Positions 28,633 to 39,955 of a stretch of 64,000 bases of DNA are shown in pieces; the first letter of the stretch is position 1; every line of letters begins with the position of its first letter. The stretch lies in the NCBI RefSeq assembly GCF_021502585.1, contig NZ_JAKFGM010000001.1, forward strand, positions 1,054,001 through 1,118,000, written 5' to 3'. The notes beneath the pieces were generated by a model, which had not been told where the DNA came from, did not search any database, and saw only the letters and a program-made list of their open reading frames with translations. The position numbers and the translations under genes are program-made. The stretch is from Sphingomonas cremea (GTDB lineage Bacteria; Pseudomonadota; Alphaproteobacteria; Sphingomonadales; Sphingomonadaceae).

Positions 28633-30774
28633 TCAACGCACCGTCGAAAAGCGAAAATTGGTAAAGTAGCTCTCATAGAGCCGCACCGGCTCAACAGTGC
28701 TAGGAAGCTGCCGAACAACGGCCTGAAACCGCCGTTCATCGTCGGTGACGATGTACGCCACGCGGATACCTCCGGCATTCGCTACTGCTTCTACAAAGGG
28801 GCCTGCATCATCGAGTTGAGTCAGCAGTCCATAGGTATCAGCTACTTCCCAACCCCGGCCGGGTAGCCTTTCGATCCGCCGACCTTCACTCCCGGCACGG
28901 AGCCATAAAAGGGGGGCGATACGCTCGAAGGCCCGGTTATGGCTGATAGCGACGGGCGTTTCATAAGTCAGCGTGAAGTACTCTGCGTTCTCCTCGAAAC
29001 CCTCTGCCATGGGGAACACATCATTGAACTTGTAGTCCCCCTGAATTGACTGACCGTTCGGTGTCTGACCCGAGATGGCCGCCCCGATACGCGGCTTGGT
29101 GATGTAGTCGCAGATGCCCCACTTCTCCCAATCAGGATCGTTGGGACGTAGGCCCTTTGCGCGCAATCGCTTGTCCTCATCAGCACCGACCTCGTTATTG
29201 GTGACTGAAATGCACTGCCGTCGACCGCCGTCCTGGCGGTTTAGTCGCATCACAGCATGTGCTGTCGTGCCGGACCCAGCGAAGAAGTCGAGGATCACAG
29301 CATCAGGCTTGTCGGACACGAAGAACCGCAACGCGTCTTCGACAGCATATAGCGATTTTGGGAATGGGAAATTGCGACCGGGAAGCAAGGATTTGAGAAC
29401 GCCGGTACCGTGTTCGGTCGCTGAATGCGAAACTTGATTCCAGACAGTGAGAGGTTGGTATTGGCGGCCAATATCCCCATAAGAAAGTATAAGCGCTCCA
29501 TCGTCATCCCAGCCCGAAGTTGAGAACTGTCCGCCGCCTCCTTCAATGTCTTTTATCTGGCCACTCGTGAGGTAATAGGGGGTTCGACTGCTCCCATCCC
29601 AAGGGCCGAACCGAACATAGCCCTTCGAAAAATTGGCAAGCATGGTTTCGCGACTAAGGGACCATGTCAGCTCTCTTCCATCGTTCCCAAGCGGCCAGAC
29701 TGCCACGGCACCTTCCGGTGGAAGCGAACTCTCAATAGCGGCGTCCTTGGGAAGGACCTGGCCCGCGCCCACAAACTTTCCATCCGCCCTGCTGAAATAC
29801 AATGGATAGAAGAGATTTGGTCGCGCTGTGCGAAGCCCGTTGCCTGCGGATCGAAGCAATGATTTCCAGCGGACAGCTGAAGACTTTGGCGCGGCATCTC
29901 GTAGCATGTCTGATGAAGCCGAGCCGACGTAGGCAGCACCCATCAACACAAAAAAGATATATTCATCTGTTCGTGAAAATAGCCCGCGCCGAGCAGACCC
30001 CTTGGGACTGATTACGCTACTAACCATTTGGATGGTCCCATCTGGGAAGGTCTGCTCAAGCAGCAATCCTAGTCGCAGATACTCCTTCTCATCGATCGTG
30101 ACGATCAATACCGAGTTTTCCGGTTTGAGAAGTTGACGGGCCACCAGTAGGCGGCGCTCCATCATGGCAAGCCACTTGGAATGGCGATAGAGATCGTCAC
30201 CCTCGACGTAGTCGTTGTTATATTTCCAGTCGCGCGCACCGGTATTGTACGGCGGATCGATGTATATCGCATCCACCTTGCCGCGGTGGGTAAAGGTCAG
30301 TGCTTCGAGGACGTGGAAGTTTTCGCCGTTGATTACAGTGTGGGATGGTTTGTTACCGCCGCGACGTATGTTGCCTGTGCTAACAAGGCCCGGGTAGATG
30401 TAATCCTTGAACTCGGCGACCACGACCAGATCGGCAATGGGAATGGTCTGCGTTTCGATTTCTTCGCCGGCCAACAGACCCAACTTGGCTTGCCGCGCTG
30501 TGCCGCTACCTTCAAGCTCCATCACCTTCCAGAGGCGCTGGTCGCCCTTAGCGCTCGATCGGCGCGGTTGCATGATCCGCACCTTGTCGCCTTTGCGGAC
30601 CGGGCGGCCAGGAAGTTCTACGGTTTCTGGTGTGTGCCGCTCAAAATTCAGCCCGAAGGCACGACGCTGCGACAGCGCCTTGAACTCCCGTTCGAGTTCT
30701 TGACCCAGAGCAGCGTTTCTAGTCTTCGTCTCCGCAATTAAGTCCGTCAGCCGCGACACAATAGGCCCCCTCAT
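28633..30774 (-). CDS. Type III DNA-methyltransferase Mod subunit (adenine-N6)
   Basis: A 713-residue methyltransferase. The catalytic DPPY motif (IDPPYNTG, 173-176) comes before the AdoMet-binding FAGSGTT (498-504), which is the beta-class order used by type III Mod proteins. The long middle part (about 230-480) should be the target recognition domain, and the C-terminal 150 residues the part that binds Res. It would methylate one adenine in a short asymmetric site and also gives Res its specificity. The recognition sequence cannot be read from the protein. Confidence 0.9.
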   Translation of the reverse strand: MRGPIVSRLTDLIAETKTRNAALGQELEREFKALSQRRAFGLNFERHTPETVELPGRPVRKGDKVRIMQPRRSSAKGDQRLWKVMELEGSGTARQAKLGLLAGEEIETQTIPIADLVVVAEFKDYIYPGLVSTGNIRRGGNKPSHTVINGENFHVLEALTFTHRGKVDAIYIDPPYNTGARDWKYNNDYVEGDDLYRHSKWLAMMERRLLVARQLLKPENSVLIVTIDEKEYLRLGLLLEQTFPDGTIQMVSSVISPKGSARRGLFSRTDEYIFFVLMGAAYVGSASSDMLRDAAPKSSAVRWKSLLRSAGNGLRTARPNLFYPLYFSRADGKFVGAGQVLPKDAAIESSLPPEGAVAVWPLGNDGRELTWSLSRETMLANFSKGYVRFGPWDGSSRTPYYLTSGQIKDIEGGGGQFSTSGWDDDGALILSYGDIGRQYQPLTVWNQVSHSATEHGTGVLKSLLPGRNFPFPKSLYAVEDALRFFVSDKPDAVILDFFAGSGTTAHAVMRLNRQDGGRRQCISVTNNEVGADEDKRLRAKGLRPNDPDWEKWGICDYITKPRIGAAISGQTPNGQSIQGDYKFNDVFPMAEGFEENAEYFTLTYETPVAISHNRAFERIAPLLWLRAGSEGRRIERLPGRGWEVADTYGLLTQLDDAGPFVEAVANAGGIRVAYIVTDDERRFQAVVRQLPSTVEPVRLYESYFTNFRFSTVR

Positions 30775-30885
30775 TCACTCAGTACTTGGCATTTTTGTTG
30801 ATGCCGGGACTCGTCAGATTGACTAGCCTCGGCCCTCGACCCTTGGCCTTGGTGCCCGAAACCTCGGGCAGTCACAATCCGGGGT

Positions 30886-31512
30886 CTAGCAATCGTTAGC
30901 GCCGAGCCCGGTAAGTCGGCGGACGGTTCGCGTCCCTTTCCGCTCAGGAAGGTAGAACGCCACAATTGGCTTTCGCCCGCGTTCCACAAGGCGACCTCCA
31001 ATTAGCTCCAGATCAACCACCAGTAGGAAGGGGTCTGTCTTGTCGAACACGTATTGGGGATCGTCGACGATACGGACTTCGTGTGCCTCGTTCACAACCA
31101 AGTAATTGGCGGCGGACGGGCTTCCCGCGAGGTAGTGAGCAATTCGGCCTGATTCGGCAAAGTCGGCCAGGAAAGAGTCAACATCTTCGGAGGGACCGAA
31201 TACCTCACAAGCGCCGTCCACGTTTAACAGCGCGTGGAATAGTGCGCCCGAGAAGGCATCAAATAGGTCCAACTCGCACTCACCCGGTGGGATGCCGAGC
31301 TTACTAAGAGCGTAGCGGATTGTGATTTCAACCACCTCAAGCGGGCTGAACTTGGCGTGCCCAGATTTACGGTGAGGAACCAGCTGGCCCCTGCGCCGCC
31401 AAACTCGCTGCAAGTCTGTGGTCAATCCGCTGATCCTTTGGAGTTCGCCGGGCGAGTACTCCGCATATTCGCAGCGACCGGCATGCAGCATCGTATTGAT
31501 CGCGTCGGTCAC
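30886..31512 (-). CDS. MerR-like helix-turn-helix regulator of the restriction operon
   Basis: A 208-residue protein. Near the N-terminus, EYSPGELQRISGLTTDLQRV and GHAKFSPLEVVEI match a winged-helix of the MerR type (recognition helix, wing, then a helix linking to ALSKLGIPPGE). The rest of the protein is not a known effector domain. It starts at GTG 31512 overlapping the upstream ORF stop (GTGA), which indicates translational coupling. It lies 111 bases before mod in the same direction and so is a candidate controller that delays restriction until methylation is complete. Confidence 0.7.
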   Translation of the reverse strand: MTDAINTMLHAGRCEYAEYSPGELQRISGLTTDLQRVWRRRGQLVPHRKSGHAKFSPLEVVEITIRYALSKLGIPPGECELDLFDAFSGALFHALLNVDGACEVFGPSEDVDSFLADFAESGRIAHYLAGSPSAANYLVVNEAHEVRIVDDPQYVFDKTDPFLLVVDLELIGGRLVERGRKPIVAFYLPERKGTRTVRRLTGLGANDC

Positions 31513-31682
31513 AGATTGTCCTCCATGATCATCTGAATCCGCGAAATCGGGATCAGTGCTTGCCGGTTCGAGCACACGCCATCCACATCCGGCACGTCGA
31601 TTAGTTCTCCGACCAAAAACCGAGTTGCCCCGGCAAACCGCTCGATTTGAGCGAGCGATGAGACCGGTAGTTGGATCGGCAT
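31509..31682 (-). CDS. Small ORF upstream of the regulator in the transposon
   Basis: A 57-residue protein starting MPIQLPVSSLAQIERFAGAT with GVCSNRQALIPISRIQMIME near the end. Its stop overlaps the GTG start of the regulator, suggesting a two-gene unit. GGAAGGA lies directly against the ATG, which is closer than ideal; the frame is open about 31 codons further, to a TTG at 31775. I do not recognise a family. It may be a regulatory partner of the gene after it. Confidence 0.5.
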   Translation of the reverse strand: MPIQLPVSSLAQIERFAGATRFLVGELIDVPDVDGVCSNRQALIPISRIQMIMEDNL

Positions 31683-31784
31683 TCCTTCCGAACATCCGAT
31701 GAGGAAAATGCGAAATTGTCCCAAAATTGAGCTCCCATTCGCCCTTTGTTCTACCGATTCGCAATTTATAGTCAACCGTGAATC

Positions 31785-31801
31785 TTGACCCTATGTGTCA
31801 A
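31785..31801. promoter_or_regulatory. Palindrome in the divergent promoter region of the transposon
   Basis: TTGAC-N7-GTCAA lies between the divergent transposase and restriction operons. It overlaps TTGACC, a possible -35 box of the transposase, and reads TTGACA on the other strand. A third TTGAC (minus strand, about 31771) lies close by. It could be an operator for the MerR-like regulator or the transposase, but this is inferred from position only. Confidence 0.4.
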
Positions 31802-31856
31802 ATCGGGCAATGCGTCTCCATGAATCGAGAATCGGAAACAGGGAGGCACATCCACA

Positions 31857-33023
31857 ATGAACCGGCTGAGCCCGCATAAGCAGGCTGCAATCATTCACGA
31901 CCTAGTAGAAGGCGGCTCGCTTCGATCGGCGGAGCGGAAACATCAAGTGAGCTTCAACACCGTGATGAAGCTCTTTGAAGACGCTGGGGATATGGCGATT
32001 GCCTACTTTGATGGGCTCAAGGACCTTGAATGCGCGCGCATTCAAGCTGACGAGATGCACACTTTCGTGGGCACGCGCGACCGGTTTGATCGGCTCACTG
32101 GCGAAGTGGCTTCCGGGTTGGGGACCGTGTGGGTCTACGTAGCGGTCGATGCGGACACCAAGATGATTGTGGATTTCCTGCCGGGCACGCGGGAAGTCTA
32201 CGACGCTACCAGATTTATGAAATCAATAGCGAGCAAGCTGCGTCGCGATTCCTTTGGCAGGTTTGCAGTTCGGCCGACGATCGTCACAGATGGATTACCG
32301 GCCTGCAAGGAAGCCACCGCCATCGCCTTCGGCACAGATGCCGATGTCGGCATGATGATCAAGAAATACTCGGATGTGGGCAAAAAGGGCCAAAAGCTCT
32401 CACGCGAGCGATATATCGGAGCTGATCGGGTCACCTTGATTGGAAGTCCCAAGTATGAGGACATCCACACGTCGTACATCGAACGCACCAATCTCAACTT
32501 GCGCATGGATATCAAGCGCCTGGGCCGGAAATCGAACGCGTTCTCGAAGAAGCTACTCAACCTGAAACGGCACCTCGCGCTATGGGCGCTCTATTTCAAC
32601 TTCTGCCGTGTCCATAAGGCGTTGAGAATGCCTCCAGCGATGGCCGCCGGTCTCAGTGATCACATTTGGGAGGTCGATGAAATCGTCCAGCGCACCAGTG
32701 AATTCCTCGCCGAGAGGCTAAGGAATCAGGTGGCAAATGATGATCCGGCCGAGGAGGTCAGTTCTGATGCGATACCGACCCATTGGGTCTATCGCAGCAC
32801 CTTGCACTACCTCGCAAAGGTCCACGCTGCGGACTGTTACCATTGCAAGCACGGTGAGGGACAGCGGCGCGGCAATCAGAAAGCGGGGGAATGGCTTCCG
32901 TTCTATTCGCAAGAGAGCGCCATGGTAGCGGCGGCCGCGCTAGAGCCTGACCGCCATGCTGTATGCAACGTTTGCATTGGCTCGTATCGCAATGCCGGTG
33001 GTTACCGAGGCCCACGGCGATGA
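31857..33023 (+). CDS. IS1-like DDE transposase with a C-terminal zinc-ribbon-like domain
   Basis: A 388-residue transposase. Residues 1-45 form a helix-turn-helix (SLRSAERKHQVSFNTVMKLF). The catalytic domain has the acid triad at Asp65 (IQADEMHTF), Asp145 (IVTDGLPACK) and Glu209 (SYIERTNLNLRM), in the spacing of IS1-type transposases, plus FSKKLLNLKRHLALW. After about residue 290 comes an extra ~95-residue segment with CYHC (327-330) and CNVC (370-373), likely a zinc ribbon. GGGAGG lies ten bases before the ATG. It ends 42 bases from the right inverted repeat. Confidence 0.88.
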   Translation: MNRLSPHKQAAIIHDLVEGGSLRSAERKHQVSFNTVMKLFEDAGDMAIAYFDGLKDLECARIQADEMHTFVGTRDRFDRLTGEVASGLGTVWVYVAVDADTKMIVDFLPGTREVYDATRFMKSIASKLRRDSFGRFAVRPTIVTDGLPACKEATAIAFGTDADVGMMIKKYSDVGKKGQKLSRERYIGADRVTLIGSPKYEDIHTSYIERTNLNLRMDIKRLGRKSNAFSKKLLNLKRHLALWALYFNFCRVHKALRMPPAMAAGLSDHIWEVDEIVQRTSEFLAERLRNQVANDDPAEEVSSDAIPTHWVYRSTLHYLAKVHAADCYHCKHGEGQRRGNQKAGEWLPFYSQESAMVAAAALEPDRHAVCNVCIGSYRNAGGYRGPRR

Positions 33024-33065
33024 TCGGCGATCCAGCTAGAGCATCCCCTCGGTGCGGGCTGACAA

Positions 33066-33130
33066 ATGTTAGCCAAACTGAACACGGTGTTAGTTTCCAT
33101 AACCCGCGATTTCAGACTGAGGCACCACCT
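33066..33130 (-). repeat. Right terminal inverted repeat of the transposon
   Basis: Sixty-five bases whose reverse complement begins GGTGGTGCCTCAGTCTGAAA and ends GCTAACATT. It pairs with the left end over its whole length, with most differences around the middle. It lies just after the transposase gene and is followed at once by the second copy of the 8-bp direct repeat. Confidence 0.88.
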
Positions 33131-33138
33131 GCTCGCGA
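33131..33138. repeat. Right copy of the 8-bp target-site duplication
   Basis: TGCTCGCG immediately follows the right terminal repeat and is identical in sequence and orientation to 25927-25934. The bases just outside the two copies differ, as expected for a genuine target duplication. Confidence 0.85.
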
Positions 33139-33146
33139 TGCTTCCT

Positions 33147-33176
33147 TGACATTTTGCCCCTCTGCCCTGTAGCGCG
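33147..33176 (+). promoter_or_regulatory. Candidate promoter of the DEAD-box helicase gene
   Basis: TTGACA (33147-33152), a full -35 consensus, is followed 18 bases later by TAGCGC, a weak -10 box. It lies just outside the right end of the transposon and about 50 bases before the helicase ATG, so the insertion has left it whole but only about 10 bases from the element. Confidence 0.45.
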
Positions 33177-33226
33177 CCCAAGCGCGCCGCGGATCGCGGG
33201 CGCATTCTCATTTTCCGGATTATTCA

Positions 33227-35739
<2,513 letters not shown>

Positions 35740-35777
35740 CTAGCCGGTTGGCGCAGCCGCCGCTACAGGCTCGCGGC

Positions 35778-36533
35778 ATGATCGAACCCTGGGTCTATGC
35801 CGCCCTCACCGCCACCGCCGTCCTTACCGGCTTTATCGACGCTATTGCCGGTGGCGGCGGGCTGATCATGATGCCTGCGCTCCTCTCCGCTGGAGTACCG
35901 CCGATCAATGCGCTGGCTACCAACAAGCTGCAGTCGATGTTCGGGACGTCAGTGGCCTGCTCGAACTATGCCCGGGCGGGGTTGATTGACTGGCGGGCCA
36001 ACTTGCTGACGATCTGCCTCGTTTTCGCCGGGGCGACTGCGGGGGTGATCGTGGTCCAGACCATCGATACCAGGGCGCTTTCGCTAATCATCCCGATGCT
36101 CCTCATGGCCGTCGCCCTATATGTGCTGGTCAGCCCTCGAATGAGCGACGAGGATGCACACCAGCGGATTGGCGCTCGCGGCTATGCGCCGGTCGGGGCC
36201 GCGATCGGCGCATATGACGGTTTCTTCGGACCGGGAACGGGCAGTTTCTTCACTGCGACTCTAGTTGGCCTTCGGGGTTTGGGACTGACTAGGGCGACCG
36301 CGCTAACCAAGCTGTTCAACCTGACCAGCAATGTCGCCTCCGTGTTGTTTTTCGCGATCGGCGGAAAGATGTTCTGGTTGCTCGGGCTGTGCATGGCCGC
36401 GGGGGCAATGGCGGGCGGCTGGATCGGCAGCCATACCGCGATGCGCTTTGGCGCCCGGCTGATCCGGCCATTGCTGGTCATCTTATCGATCGGCCTGACC
36501 GCCAGGCTATTATGGACATACTTTACGGCCTGA
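35778..36533 (+). CDS. TSUP (TauE/SafE) family anion transporter
   Basis: A 251-residue membrane protein with about eight hydrophobic segments in two repeats. TAVLTGFIDAIAGGGGLIMM is the family's glycine-rich first helix signature, and GFFGPGTGSFFTATLVG its second-repeat equivalent. TSUP proteins move sulfite, sulfonates, sulfoacetate or other anions. A PAPS-type sulfotransferase follows 58 bases downstream on the same strand, which points to a sulfur role. I use ATG 35778; the frame is open 17 codons upstream into the tgt start region. Confidence 0.88.
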   Translation: MIEPWVYAALTATAVLTGFIDAIAGGGGLIMMPALLSAGVPPINALATNKLQSMFGTSVACSNYARAGLIDWRANLLTICLVFAGATAGVIVVQTIDTRALSLIIPMLLMAVALYVLVSPRMSDEDAHQRIGARGYAPVGAAIGAYDGFFGPGTGSFFTATLVGLRGLGLTRATALTKLFNLTSNVASVLFFAIGGKMFWLLGLCMAAGAMAGGWIGSHTAMRFGARLIRPLLVILSIGLTARLLWTYFTA

Positions 36534-36591
36534 CTCCCGCCGCAATCTCGACCTAAATCCCCCCTGACCCCGCCAAACAAAGGCTTTACCC

Positions 36592-37599
36592 TTGACCGAT
36601 CATTTCCGCTTCGCGTTCATTGTCGGTGCTCCGCGCTGCGGAACTACAACCTTGGCCGGCTTTCTGCAGCAGCATCCGGAAGTCTGCTTTTCGGCCGTCA
36701 AGGAGCCACATTTCTTTTCCCGCGATGAATTTCAGGGCCTGGGAAAGCAGCAATTCAACCAGCTGATTGAAGAGGAATATCTTGAGCGCTTTTTCGGTCA
36801 GTGCAGCGGCACCGAAAAGCTTCGTGCTGAAGGCTCGGTCACCTATCTCTATACGCCTGAGCGAATGGCCCCAATCCTCGAACGATGGCCCGATGCGAAG
36901 TTCATCATTGCGCTTCGCGATCCGCTGGCGATGCTTCCCTCGCTCCATCAACGATTGCTGGTGACCGGTGACGAGAACATCACCGACTTCGCCAAGGCTT
37001 GGGCGAAGATCAATGACCGCGCACAGGGCAAGTCGATTCCCCGTTCGGCAATGGACCCGCGCTGGTTGCGCTATGACGAGGCCGGCGCGCTCGGCAAACA
37101 TGTCGACCGGTTCCTCGCTGCTGTGGGGCGCGAACGTTGCCACATCGTTCTATTCGATGATTTGGCAAGCGACCCGGAGCGGGCTTATGGCGAACTTTGC
37201 CGTTTCCTAGGTCTCGACCCCTGGCCGGGCACCAAATTCGGCGCACGGCGCGCCAACAAGACGTTTCGGATCGGCTGGCTCCAGCGGCTGCTGAAGCGTC
37301 CGCCGAAAGCCGTGCGCACCGTCCTTGCAGGCGAAAAGTTCCGCACTCGCGAGAAGAAGCTGGATGCAGGTGAGGGCCGGGCGATCACCGCTGTCTTTGC
37401 AGTTCGCAAGCGGCTGCTCGACTGGAACAAGGTATCCGCAAAGCGCGAGCCGCTCGATCCCCAACTTCGCCAGGCGATCATCGACCGCATGCGCGATGAT
37501 GTCATTCATCTGTCGCGCGTGATTGATCGCGACCTCAGCCACTGGCTCGGCGGTGTGCCGGAAGCGAACCCGAGGGCCACAGCGGCGCTAAGCGTCTAG
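36592..37599 (+). CDS. Sulfotransferase family protein
   Basis: A 335-residue protein with the PAPS-binding 5'-phosphosulfate loop near the N-terminus ([17 protein letters not shown], residues 8-24) and [11 protein letters not shown] soon after, a segment seen in heparan-type and carbohydrate sulfotransferases. It should move sulfate from PAPS to a hydroxyl or amino group, possibly on an exported sugar. The start is the TTG at 36592, right before the domain; no ATG is near. It follows the TSUP transporter and overlaps the end of queA by four bases. Confidence 0.88.
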   Translation: MTDHFRFAFIVGAPRCGTTTLAGFLQQHPEVCFSAVKEPHFFSRDEFQGLGKQQFNQLIEEEYLERFFGQCSGTEKLRAEGSVTYLYTPERMAPILERWPDAKFIIALRDPLAMLPSLHQRLLVTGDENITDFAKAWAKINDRAQGKSIPRSAMDPRWLRYDEAGALGKHVDRFLAAVGRERCHIVLFDDLASDPERAYGELCRFLGLDPWPGTKFGARRANKTFRIGWLQRLLKRPPKAVRTVLAGEKFRTREKKLDAGEGRAITAVFAVRKRLLDWNKVSAKREPLDPQLRQAIIDRMRDDVIHLSRVIDRDLSHWLGGVPEANPRATAALSV

Positions 37600-38624
37600 C
37601 CGGGTAGCAGCAGCGAGGAATCGCCGTAACTGTAGAAGCGGTACCCCTGCTCGATCGCATGGGCGTAGGCCGCTTTCATCACATCGATGCCCATCAGCGC
37701 CGATACCAGCATGAACAATGTCGACTTGGGCAGGTGGAAATTGGTCATCAGCCCGTCAACCGCCCGGAATCGATAACCCGGCGTGATGAAGATTGCGGTG
37801 TCGCCTTCGAAGGACTGAATCGTGCCTTCCTCATCTGCAGCGCTTTCCAGTAATCGCAGCGATGTGGTGCCGACCGCAATTACCCGGCCTCCCGAGGCGC
37901 GCACGGCATTAAGCCGGTCTGCAGCCGCCTGATCGATCCGTCCCCATTCCGAATGCATCCGATGATCGATCGTATCGTCTGCCTTGACCGGAAGGAAAGT
38001 GCCCGCACCGACATGCAGCGTCAGCGTCTCTCGTTTCACGCCACGCCGGTCGAGTGCCGCAATCAAGCGGTCGGTAAAGTGCAAGGCAGCTGTCGGCGCG
38101 GCAACTGCCCCGGATTCCCGCGCAAACATCGTCTGATAATCGTCCCTGTCGGCCGCGTCAGTGCCGCGCTTGCTCGCAATGTAGGGCGGCAACGGCATCT
38201 GCCCTGCTTGCTCAAGCAGCAGCTCGACGGGCTCCTCGCCGTGAAAGTGAAGCAGGATCGCTCCATCCTCGTCGCGTGAAACCGCACTGGCTTTGACCTG
38301 ATTCCCAAACTCGATGACGTCACCGTCACGGACCCGTTTGGCGTTGCGAACGAACGCCCACCAACTCCTCAGCCCTTCACGTTTATGGAGTGTCGCGCCG
38401 ACGCTTGCTTCGCCCCGCCGTCCCTCGAGCTGGGCCGGGATGACCCTGGTGTCGTTGAACACCAGCACATCGCCGGGTCGGAGAATATCCGGCAAGTCGA
38501 GCACGCCGCGGTCGGACATGCGCTTTCCTTCCACGAGCAGCATGCGCGCCGCATCGCGCGGGCGCGCGGGACGTAAGGCGATGCGATCGGTAGGAAGGTC
38601 GAAGTCGAAAAGGTCGACGCGCAT
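37596..38624 (-). CDS. queA: S-adenosylmethionine:tRNA ribosyltransferase-isomerase
   Basis: Transfers the ribosyl part of AdoMet to preQ1-tRNA, making epoxyqueuosine. The 342-residue protein starts [20 protein letters not shown] and has [15 protein letters not shown], the glycine-rich [20 protein letters not shown] and [18 protein letters not shown], all typical of QueA. Its ATG overlaps the stop of the cyclophilin gene (TAATG), so the two are coupled. On the same strand lie coaD and ppi upstream and tgt downstream. Confidence 0.97.
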   Translation of the reverse strand: MRVDLFDFDLPTDRIALRPARPRDAARMLLVEGKRMSDRGVLDLPDILRPGDVLVFNDTRVIPAQLEGRRGEASVGATLHKREGLRSWWAFVRNAKRVRDGDVIEFGNQVKASAVSRDEDGAILLHFHGEEPVELLLEQAGQMPLPPYIASKRGTDAADRDDYQTMFARESGAVAAPTAALHFTDRLIAALDRRGVKRETLTLHVGAGTFLPVKADDTIDHRMHSEWGRIDQAAADRLNAVRASGGRVIAVGTTSLRLLESAADEEGTIQSFEGDTAIFITPGYRFRAVDGLMTNFHLPKSTLFMLVSALMGIDVMKAAYAHAIEQGYRFYSYGDSSLLLPG

Positions 38625-39397
38625 TATTGTGGTTGCGGCGCCTCTTGCGGGACGGGCTCCGTTGGCGAGGGGTCGGGCACCCCTTCGACCGGTGGCGCGG
38701 CTTCCGGTGCCGGCTCCGCAGCCGGAGCGGGCGGCGTAGTCGGCGGCGAGGCCGCTGCTGGCGCTGGCGCACTTGTCGCTTCGGGGACTGGCGTTGCTGC
38801 GATTACCGGAGGCGCGGGCAGGGGTCCGCCAATGCTTGCGCGCGCGATGCGGGTCGGATTTGCGGGGGGTTCGCCAACGGCGATCGCGTCAACCGTCGCC
38901 ATTCCCTCTATCACCCGTCCGAACGCGCTATATTTGTGGTCCAGGCTCATCTTCGGCGCCAGCATGATGAAGAACTGGCTGTTGGCGCTATTGGGCTCTT
39001 CGGTCCGGGCCATCGAAGTCACGCCGCGCAAGTGCGGCAGGTCGTTGAACTCCGCGGTCAGGTTCGGCAGCGTCGATCCGCCCTCCCCCGTGCCTTTGGG
39101 GTCGCCCCCCTGGGCCATGAAGCCGGGGATGACACGATGGAAGGTAAGGCCGTTGTAAAAGCCCTGGGTCGTCAGGAGCTGGATTCGATAGACATGGCCG
39201 GGAGCCAGGTCCGGCCTCAGTTGCACTACGACCTTGCCGCCGTTGGAAAGTTCAAGTGTCCAGCGATTGGCGGGATCGGCAGCAACCTCGGCTGGTGTGA
39301 CCAGTACCACTGGTGGTGTGGGCGGAGATGTCGGCGCGGGCTTCGCCGCAATCAACGCAAAGGCCAAAAAAGGCAACGCAAACAGGCTCTTGTTCAT
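38624..39397 (-). CDS. Exported cyclophilin-type peptidyl-prolyl isomerase
   Basis: Speeds proline cis-trans isomerisation during folding in the periplasm. A signal peptide ([20 protein letters not shown]) precedes a cyclophilin domain of about 160 residues with [20 protein letters not shown] and NSQFFIMLA. The last 60 residues are low-complexity Pro/Ala/Glu, likely a flexible tail. It overlaps queA and is 63 bases after coaD. A second cyclophilin gene often present in related clusters is absent here. Confidence 0.93.
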   Translation of the reverse strand: MNKSLFALPFLAFALIAAKPAPTSPPTPPVVLVTPAEVAADPANRWTLELSNGGKVVVQLRPDLAPGHVYRIQLLTTQGFYNGLTFHRVIPGFMAQGGDPKGTGEGGSTLPNLTAEFNDLPHLRGVTSMARTEEPNSANSQFFIMLAPKMSLDHKYSAFGRVIEGMATVDAIAVGEPPANPTRIARASIGGPLPAPPVIAATPVPEATSAPAPAAASPPTTPPAPAAEPAPEAAPPVEGVPDPSPTEPVPQEAPQPQ

Positions 39398-39460
39398 AGC
39401 TTACTCCCCGGCCCCCAAACGGCCACACCGACTATCGCAGCACCGCCACCGATGCCAGCG

Positions 39461-39955
39461 CTATTTCTGGCCAAGCTTGACCGCGACGTCGTTGGCGACG
39501 GCATGCGTCACGAACTTGTCGATGGCGCCGCCATAGCGCGCAATTTCTTTCACCAGCCTTGACGCAATTGGCTGGAGCGAAACGTCAGCCATCAGGAAGA
39601 CGGTTTCGATCCGGTCATTCAGCTGCTGGTTCATGCCCGCCATCTGATATTCATATTCGAAATCGGCGACTGCCCTGAGGCCCCGCAGGATCAGGCTTGC
39701 CCCCTGCGCCTCTGCGAAATCCATCAGGAGTGAATCGAACTCGACTACCGCAACGCCAGGGATGTCGGCGACTTCACGTCGGACAATGTCCAAACGCTCG
39801 GCAACCGTAAACATCGGCTCCTTGGCTGGATTGGTCGTCACGCCAATTACCAACCGGTCGACCAGATGCACGCCGCGACGGATGATATCGAGATGACCCA
39901 GGGTGACTGGGTCGAATGTTCCTGGGTAGACGCCGACGCGCTCTCTTGCTGCCAT
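39461..39955 (-). CDS. coaD: Pantetheine-phosphate adenylyltransferase
   Basis: Adenylates 4'-phosphopantetheine to dephospho-CoA in coenzyme A synthesis. The 164-residue protein has the nucleotidyltransferase motif TFDPVTLGHLDII at the N-terminus (GxFDP, TxGH), RGLRAVADFEYEYQMA in the middle, and SLQPIASRLVKEIARYGG near the end, as usual. ATG 39955 overlaps the stop of the upstream prenyltransferase; a longer frame to 40060 has no similarity. Confidence 0.97.
   Translation of the reverse strand: MAARERVGVYPGTFDPVTLGHLDIIRRGVHLVDRLVIGVTTNPAKEPMFTVAERLDIVRREVADIPGVAVVEFDSLLMDFAEAQGASLILRGLRAVADFEYEYQMAGMNQQLNDRIETVFLMADVSLQPIASRLVKEIARYGGAIDKFVTHAVANDVAVKLGQK

Larger units (their letters stand above)
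25935..33130. mobile_element. IS1-like transposon carrying a type III restriction-modification operon
   Basis: A 7196-bp unit with imperfect terminal inverted repeats of 64 and 65 bp and exact 8-bp direct repeats outside. It contains an IS1-like transposase (+) and four minus-strand genes: a small ORF, a MerR-like regulator, mod and res. The outer ends GGTGGTGCCTCAG resemble the GGTGATGCTG ends of IS1, whose insertions make 8-9 bp duplications. No gene in the interior looks broken. It sits between two host genes without damaging them, so the empty site can be reconstructed by eye: the gap would be about 165 bp with a single TGCTCGCG. Confidence 0.88.

Noticed and set aside
30850-30880. Small palindrome GCCCGA-AACC-TCGGGC between the regulator and mod
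   Set aside because: No T run follows on the minus strand and the operon probably continues; a regulatory role cannot be supported.
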